This document shows positions 57,199 to 64,000 of a stretch of 64,000 nt of DNA, piece after piece (position 1 is the stretch's first letter; each line of letters begins with the position of its first letter). The position numbers were made by a program, and so were the translations under genes. The DNA comes from Ipomoea triloba (Eukaryota; Streptophyta; Magnoliopsida; Solanales; Convolvulaceae). The notes beneath the pieces are model-generated. The model saw only the letters and a list, made by a program, of their open reading frames with translations, ran no database searches and had not been told where the DNA came from. The DNA lies in assembly GCF_003576645.1 (NCBI RefSeq), contig NC_044923.1:16485537-16549536 (forward strand), given 5' to 3'.

Positions 57199-60100
57199 AT
57201 GGCGGACGCAACTCCTCTTCAAGATCCTACTGATTCCAATCCTCAACGAGAAACCGATTCCATTGACCCGAAACCTCAGCCCGATTCCGAACAAACGCCT
57301 CCCCAACCGCCTTCCGCACCTTCATCATCTATTCCGCCGCCAAACGCTAACCCTAGCACTCCGCCGCCGCCCTCTCTAATCTCTCCGCCGTCGATCCAGC
57401 CTTACCCTGCCCCCTCTTTCCGCCCCGCGACGCCGCCTGCTCTGCTACCCGGTACTGCTCCTCAATTCTCGCCTATCCCTAGCCCTGCCTTGCAGCAAAC
57501 TCCCAACTATCAGACGCCTGGGATTCCGCCCCCTGGAGTCAGCTCCGTGTCGCCGCCGGTTATGATTGCACCTCCTCCGGGGGCTCCGCCTCCCGGTGCT
57601 GGGGTTCAGATGGGTTATGTTCAGCCGCCTTTTGCGATGCCAGGGCAGCCATTGAGACCCTATGCTCCAATGCCGAATGGTTATCCAGGCATGCCTCAGT
57701 CTCTTCCCCAAGGAGGCGCCCCTCCTCCAGGTGGGGTTCTCTCTTTTGACTGTCTGTCTATTATTTGTGTTTGAATAAGACCTTGTGTTTTTGAATTTTC
57801 GCATGTTTTAATGTTCTGTGCATATACTATTGACTAATGATAAGAAAAATACGATTCTTCCATTAGTATGGGTCAAAAGATCTTTACTTTTAGGGGCACA
57901 AGAAATTAAGAATGCAAATTTTACTTTCTAGAGGGCTTATGTGATTCAAAAAGTTATTTTTGATGGAGTGAATAAGTAAACAAAAATATAATATGGTTGA
58001 GAGGAGTTGTGGGGCAGACTTGTGTTAGTTGGATTAGGGGCCTCAATGACAGGATGTTTTCTCCTACAGTGTTTGGATTGATTTGGTGATAGAAGTTGGA
58101 TGGCTTCATATTGCAGTTCTTTAGAGACCACTGACTACCCCACTACTAAATTTTTGGTATGCAAACAACTGCTTAGCTTCCTTTTAAGTTGTTGCATGAA
58201 CTTCATAGGAATTTAAGCTTGAAAATTCACTACCCAGGCTGTAAAAACATGCCTGTCACTTTCCCATGCTATGTAATGTCTGATTGTGCAGTGCTCATTT
58301 AGTAGGCTTATTTGTAGTAATAAGGATTCTTTCCCTTTGGTGGGATATTGATTCTTGATATGTCAGCAGAGGACCATGTTAACAACTGAGTGCTCATTGC
58401 CTTTTTATCCCAAGGTATCGCAATCCTTTCAATTTTGCCTACCTAAATTGTATTTCTTGCATTCCTTATGCTGTACACAAGGATGTTAATGGTTGATATG
58501 TTCCATATTAAAACATAATATCATATTGTGTCATCACCGCATCAGTGGAATTGATAGTGAGACACTGAAAATCAGGGTCTCATCTTACTCTTATCAAATC
58601 CTCACTATGCATGCATGGGGATTTGGATAGTTTGAGAAGCCATTTTTGCATCATAAGGTAAGTCCAGCTCACATATTCATGTTTTATAAATTCGATATTA
58701 TTCTCTTGATGTTCAGGTTATTTGTTGTTCAGCTGGTGAGTGTTGTCATGCCTATGGTGCCATCTCTTATTGCTTGTAATGTTTGGTAACAGTATTAGTT
58801 TATTGTGGAAATTTTTATGCCTATTATACTTAACTTGTTCAAGCTATCAATATGAGCATGCACTGATAAATTTGCATAGAATTCTTCGTTGATTTTTGCA
58901 GGAGTTCATCGTTATCCCTCACCATACCCAATGATTCGGCAAATGTACCCTCCTCGCCCACCGATAGGTGTAGGCATTGTTCCTCCCTTGATGCGCCCGC
59001 CAGTTCCTGTCATTCGTGGTCCAATCATTCCTCCTGTTATTAGGCCGGCTCCCTCTCCACTTGTTACACAAACAGAGAAAACTCATATAACAGTTTATGT
59101 TGGCAAGATATCTCCAACTGTAGAAAATGATTTCATGCTTTCTCTATTGCAGGTGTGATTCTTTTTTTTTTTCCTATATATATATATGTCTCCTTTTAGT
59201 TTTGAATTTTTTAAATCTGTATGTAAATTACTTCTTTATATTCACTGAAGTTTAAACTTACGATGTGTTGCCTGCTATACATGTCAATGGGAATGATGCT
59301 TTGGGTTCTGAATTTTGTTCAATTTTAAAGCTCTGTGGGCCTGTAAAAAGTTGGAAGCGTGTTCAAGATCCTACAAATGGAACATTAAAAGGTTTCGGAT
59401 TGTGTGAATTTGAGTCTGCTGAAGGTGTTCTTCGTGCATTGCGATTGCTTAGCAAATTAAGTATTGATGGGCAAGAATTGATGGTAAGACATTTTCTCGG
59501 TTTCTATACACGTGTGTGCATGCACACACATATTGATGTTATCCATGCTCCTTTGTCAATATATATCTGTTGCTTTTGTATAAATGTATATGTAGTGCTT
59601 GTTTAGCCCAGCATATTTGGAACTTCTTTTTTGGACTGGATAAGCTCCAAAATAAGCTGGGTGAAGCAGTAAAAATATGAAAAGCGTTTTCAGGTCAGAT
59701 AAAAGATAAATCCTCAGTTTAGAAGCTCCAAATTAAGACTTTCTAGAAATGTCTTAAAAGAAGACATCTGATGGGCCAACCAAGTACCTAATATTACTAT
59801 ATTAGTTCTCATGAAGACAACACAGCCACCTAGTAAATAACTTTTGTACACCTAGTATTTTGTGTTGCTAAAATTCATTCTGTACTTTCTGCTAATTCCT
59901 CAACATATTTGCTGTCGTAAAGTGAGTGAATTTCATTGCTAATTTGGTTACCTTTGTAAATTTTCAGTTGAATGTCAATCTAGCAACTAAGGGATATCTT
60001 AAACAATATGTTAAAAAGAAAATAGAAAGCTCAACTAAACCCAAAGATCAGGAGGATACTGGAGCGGCTGACAAAGGGGAAGAAAATGTGTCAGATGCTG

Positions 60101-63100
60101 AAAAAAGTGAAGCTTCAAAGACTGCCTCAGAACACCCAGAGCCCACCCCGGAAGACTCAAATAAAGATAATGAGAAGGAAAATAAAGAAAACCATGATAC
60201 CAGCACCTTTGGCCTTGTTACTGATGAAGATAAGCAAGCTGACCAGGAGGCCTCAGAGAAGCTTACAGACATGATAAAGGAAAGGCTAAAGAATAAACCA
60301 TTGCCGCCGCCGCCTCCGCCCCCTCAGTTATTACCTACTGATGCTGGTGGCAACTTGAATGTGGAAAACCATTCTAGGTCAAAAGATGGGGAATCAGATG
60401 CAGATGCAGTAAAAAATGGTGAGTTTTGTGCCATTATCATTTTCAGTTCAAACCCTTCTCTGCTATGCCCTTTTCTTTTAAGACCAGACCTACCTGAGGT
60501 AGCTTCATATTACTTGTAATGATGTAATGATTTCATTGCATGTCTTAATGTTTTTTTGCTAATGCATCAGAAGTAAAAAATGAAGATGATTTGACAAGCG
60601 AAAGTAAGCCATCAAGTGAGCATGATAGAGAAGGAACAAGCTCTCCTGATCGCAGAAGGCATGATAGGAGCAGTAGAGACCGGGACCGAGACATAAAGAG
60701 GGAGAAGGAAAGAGAGCTTGAAAGATATGAGAGAGAACGGGAACAAGAGCGGGCTAAGAGAGAAAAGGAGAGAGAGTACAAAATTCGGGAAGATGAGCGT
60801 AGGTATAAGGTACGAGAAAAGGAATGGGAGTCTAGAGAAAGGGAGAAAGAGCATTGGAGGAAAAGAGAGCGGGAAAGAGAGAAAGAAAGGGCACATGAGC
60901 GCAAGTTGGAAATAATGGAACTAGAACATGATGGTGATGATGGTTACAAAAGGAGGAAATACAGAAGTAGTGATGAGGAGAGAAAAAGGAGACACAGAGA
61001 AAAAGAAGATGACTTGGCCGACAGATTGAAAGAAGAAGAAGAGATTGCTGAGGCTAAACAGAGGGATGATGAGCAACAGCAAAAGAAAGAGCAAGAGGAG
61101 GCATTAAGAATCCTATCTGGTCATGTAGCTAATGGACATGACAGAGCTGTTTCACCTGAGAAAAACAATCGCGAAGATAAGAGTGTTGTGATCACTTCTG
61201 ATCTGAATTTGAGTCACAGTAATTGCTCTTTTCCTTGTTCTTTTATGAAATTTACAGATATTAGGTTCTTCCTCATCTTTTTCTAAAGTGATTTTGTCTG
61301 TAAATGACAGGTGAAGCACTTCCACATAATAGTATTGGTGATGAATCAATGTGGGCAGCTACTGCTGCATCAGATACAAGGCAAAATAGCAATGCCCCGG
61401 CGGCTAAAAAGTTGGGATTTGGCCTACAAGGGTCAGGAAAAAGAGCTGCTGTTCCTTCATTTTTTAATGAGGATGAGGACGAGGACATGCAAAAAGAGAA
61501 GAAAATGAGACCACTTGTTCCAATTGATTACTCAACAGAAGAGCAGCCGGTTGTCCATCCTTCCATTCCTGAAGCACCCTCTTTGAACTCAATTACAGCA
61601 ATAGAAACTGCAAAACGTATTTCTAATGTTAACTCTAAAGAGGATAGACTGGATGCAGAAAAGGATAGAAGCAGAAGGTCTCATGAAAGATCTAGTCATC
61701 GGGAACGTGAAAGGCATGATGAAGAGAGCCGAAAGGAAAATGTTGACCATGACCGAGCTCGGGAACATAGGCCTGATAAAACGCGGACTCCAGATAATCA
61801 GAAGCTTTTAGATGCAAAACAACTGATCGATATGATTCCAAAGACTAAAAATGAGTTGTTTTCATTCGAGATAAATTGGGCTATCTATGACAAGGTGAGA
61901 TATGAAACTCTTCCCTATATGTTCTATTGTGAAATTTCCAACTGTCTTGTTGAGTTTTAATAAATTATATATCACTAATACGTGTCAGTCAGTGTGTTGC
62001 TAGAAATAAGTAATCCATAAGTTGCGTTATGTAATAGGTTATTCGCAACTCATAATTATAAGTTTTACCAAACAGGCACAGTATGTCTTTGGCTTGCTAG
62101 GTGAAGGTTTTTAGCCAAAAAAAATTGCCACCTTACCATGGGTAGGGTGATTGGCCCACCCCTCTTAAGTTTGACATGGCTATAAGTGCATATATATAAT
62201 TGGTTGGTTTTCAAGTCGGATAACATCCCTTCCAAAAAATGTAGAACTGATAATGTTTTAAGGTGAAAACAAGATGTAATTTTCTCTTCCTCTGGTATTT
62301 TGAAAGATATCTTTGAGGTTTCTTGTTTTCACCACAAGAACATTTCTTATCATATGAAGTATGGAGCGGTTAATGGCTAATTGTTGATCTGTTGTCATAA
62401 CATCATGGGTCCAAGTTCTTGAAACCTCTGAAGAGAGAGGTAAGGTTTTATACATCGTTTCTATGAGGCTGTAACCTTGTATGTCATAACGTCATAGGTA
62501 AGTTCTTGAAACCTCTGTTGTCAAAAGAGAGGTAAGGTCTTTTATACATCTCTTTATATTAGCTTCTATGAGGCTGTAACCTTGTATATTGGTTTTGACC
62601 TTTTATCATTGCTCATCACTCATCTCAACATTTCATGGGGCTCTTTTCTGAACTTGCTTTTTCCTTCTTTTTCAGAGTGGCAAATTTTATCTGTCTTTTT
62701 CAAGCTTTATAGTTTATAGCTTCAGTCTCATCATTGAAAATGCACTGCTGGGCATTTTTTTTGCTAGTTCCATTGTCTAAGGTTCTAGTAAATACTGAAT
62801 TCTAATAATCTGCCTACAATACAAATTTTGACAGTAAGAAAATGATTTATCTCCTATTGTAGTAGAAGACATTTTTATCTCCTATCCCTCAATCCCGCCA
62901 CTTTTTTTTTTACTAGAAATGATTTATTCTTAAAACTCTTACAGTTCATATTGCATTTCACAATTTTAGCAACCTGTATTTTACCTAATTGAAAGTGTTA
63001 TCATTTGTTCTCACTTCACAGAATGAACTGCATGAAAGAATGAGGCCATGGATTGCTAAGAAGATTACAGAATTTCTGGGAGAGGAGGAACCCACATTGG

Positions 63101-63273
63101 TAGACTATATAGTCTCCAGCACTCAAGAACACGTGAAGGCGACTGAGATGCTGGAGAGGCTGCAAGTGATATTAGATGAAGAAGCTGAAATGTTTGTTTT
63201 GAAGATGTGGAGGATGCTCATCTTCGAAATCAAGAAAGTTGAAACTGGTTTGTCTTCCAGGTCCAAGTCCTAA
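57199..63273 (+). CDS. RBM25: RNA-binding protein 25 (RRM-RE/D-PWI splicing factor), 7 exons
   Basis: Exons: 57199-57730, 58902-59152, 59331-59483, 59968-60418, 60571-61218, 61311-61894 and 63022-63273. All borders are GT-AG and join in frame to 956 residues. Residues 1-240 are Pro-rich and disordered. An RRM at about 241-323 has RNP2-like VYVGKI and RNP1-like KGFGLCEF. Then come an acidic region, a Pro run (PLPPPPPPPQ), a long Arg/Glu/Asp repeat region (about 490-600), and a C-terminal PWI domain (about 845-940, with MRPWIAKKITEFLGEEEPTL and EAEMFVLKMWRMLIFEIKK). Known role: a U1 snRNP-associated nuclear splicing regulator, and in Arabidopsis a regulator of HAB1 splicing in abscisic acid signalling. 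Length and domain order match the family. Retention of intron 1, 3, 4, 5 or 6 would introduce an early stop. Exon limits are inferred from homology and splice signals. Confidence 0.93.
61895..63021 (+). other. Last intron of RBM25, splitting the PWI domain
   Basis: A 1,127-base intron separates the first PWI helix (EINWAIYDK) from the rest (NELHERMRPW). It contains a direct repeat of about 90 bp: GTTCTTGAAACCTCTGAAGA, GAGAGGTAAGG, TTTTATACATC and GGCTGTAACCTTGTAT occur near 62413-62482 and again near 62502-62590. No other gene is seen in it. Confidence 0.75.
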
Positions 63274-63833
63274 TTTTGTTTCCTGTTTATTTTCATATCA
63301 TGTTTGTTGTCTTGGAGCCATATCTCTGTGTACTAGTATTTTCCTTTCTTTTTTTGCCCCTTGACTCCTGGAAAATCACATTGCTACAGACCTAAATGAT
63401 GGAAAAGCACAATAATACTTTCTCATTTGGTATCCATTTTCTTCTATGCATAATGGGATTTGCGTTTCTTCAAGTCTTAGAGCTTATCTGGAGGTAAAAT
63501 GATGATAGTTAAACCAGAACAGATAGTTTCTTCATATGAATGAATGTTTCAATCATGAAATATTGGCAATTTATGGTTGCACAAAAAATAAAATGAAATA
63601 AATATTGACATTTTTAATAGACGTAGGCGAACAAGCTATGAGAATTTGATTGTCACATTGTCCCATTCACTTTCTATTTTGAAAGAAAGGAACAATTTAT
63701 GGTCTCGCAGAAACTTTTTTTAAAAAAACGAACACTGTTTGTACTTACGGAGGTTGTATGCATATACTGTTGAAACACATAAGTTATATCTGTTGAAGTT
63801 GTGTAGAGTTGTGTCTATAGGATTGTGTTTTGA

Positions 63834-63834
<1 letters not shown>

Positions 63835-63898
<64 letters not shown>
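63835..63898. repeat. TA microsatellite downstream of RBM25
   Basis: About 64 bases of alternating TA, the longest such tract in the window. The IYIYIY open frame across it is an artefact. Confidence 0.95.
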
Positions 63899-63902
<4 letters not shown>

Positions 63903-64000
63903 CTCTCGAAACAAGTAATACAACACATTTTTCTAAATCTTTCTTAACAATAATATGGTATTAGAAGTCAAACCTTCAAAGTTTTTTTTTTTTTTTTTTT

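Noticed and set aside
57445..57804. 119-codon minus-strand frame over RBM25 exon 1
   Set aside because: It is a shadow of the Pro-rich coding sequence, runs into the intron and has no motif.
60545..60904. Ser/Leu-rich minus-strand frame in RBM25 exon 5
   Set aside because: It is the complement of the Arg/Glu repeat region, so its composition is a by-product.

Overview
The window is plant nuclear DNA: spliced genes with GT-AG introns, long AT-rich spacers, several kinds of MITE, tRNA-derived SINEs, Copia LTR elements and an L1-type LINE. The host genes (a CER1-type wax enzyme, an RBM25-type splicing factor, a QALGGH zinc-finger protein with a C-terminal EAR motif) fit a dicot. The SINE family and MITE style made me think of an asterid such as Convolvulaceae, but that is only an impression.

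Layout. 1-13.7 kb: a Copia LTR retrotransposon on the minus strand (LTR, tRNA-Met-type primer site, gag, protease, integrase, reverse transcriptase, RNase H). It carries an extra, apparently spliced ORF between pol and the 3' LTR. Its assembly is faulty in two places: an exact 1,260-bp repeat hinged on a single N (3061-5580), and a 3.1-kb near-repeat on either side of a 25-N gap (7836-10934 versus 10960-14080). 13.9-15.6 kb: a small non-autonomous LTR element with ATATT target duplications and a SINE inside its 5' LTR. 17.3-18.7 kb: a decayed second Copia pol. 19.7-27.0 kb: a complete ten-exon CER1 gene (minus) whose introns hold a Stowaway MITE with a nested SINE, another SINE, a Mutator-type MITE, a Tourist-like MITE and a 109-bp hairpin. 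27.2-36.4 kb: repeat-rich spacer with degraded LTR pieces and SINEs. 36.5-37.6 kb: a hAT-type element. 38.1-38.8 kb: an EAR-type zinc-finger gene (minus); the gene and about 3 kb upstream recur as a decayed copy at 42.7-47.1 kb. 48.3-53.6 kb: a nearly full-length LINE with 15-bp target duplications. 53.7-55.3 kb: a Mutator-type element with a hAT element nested in it. 57.2-63.3 kb: a complete seven-exon RBM25 gene (plus).

The host genes do not form a pathway. CER1 acts in cuticular alkane synthesis, RBM25 in pre-mRNA splicing, and the zinc-finger protein is probably a transcriptional repressor. The most informative content is the nested transposon record: exact target duplications and the paired duplicate segments give the order of events. 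I found no prokaryote-like system, CRISPR array, rRNA gene or free-standing tRNA gene.
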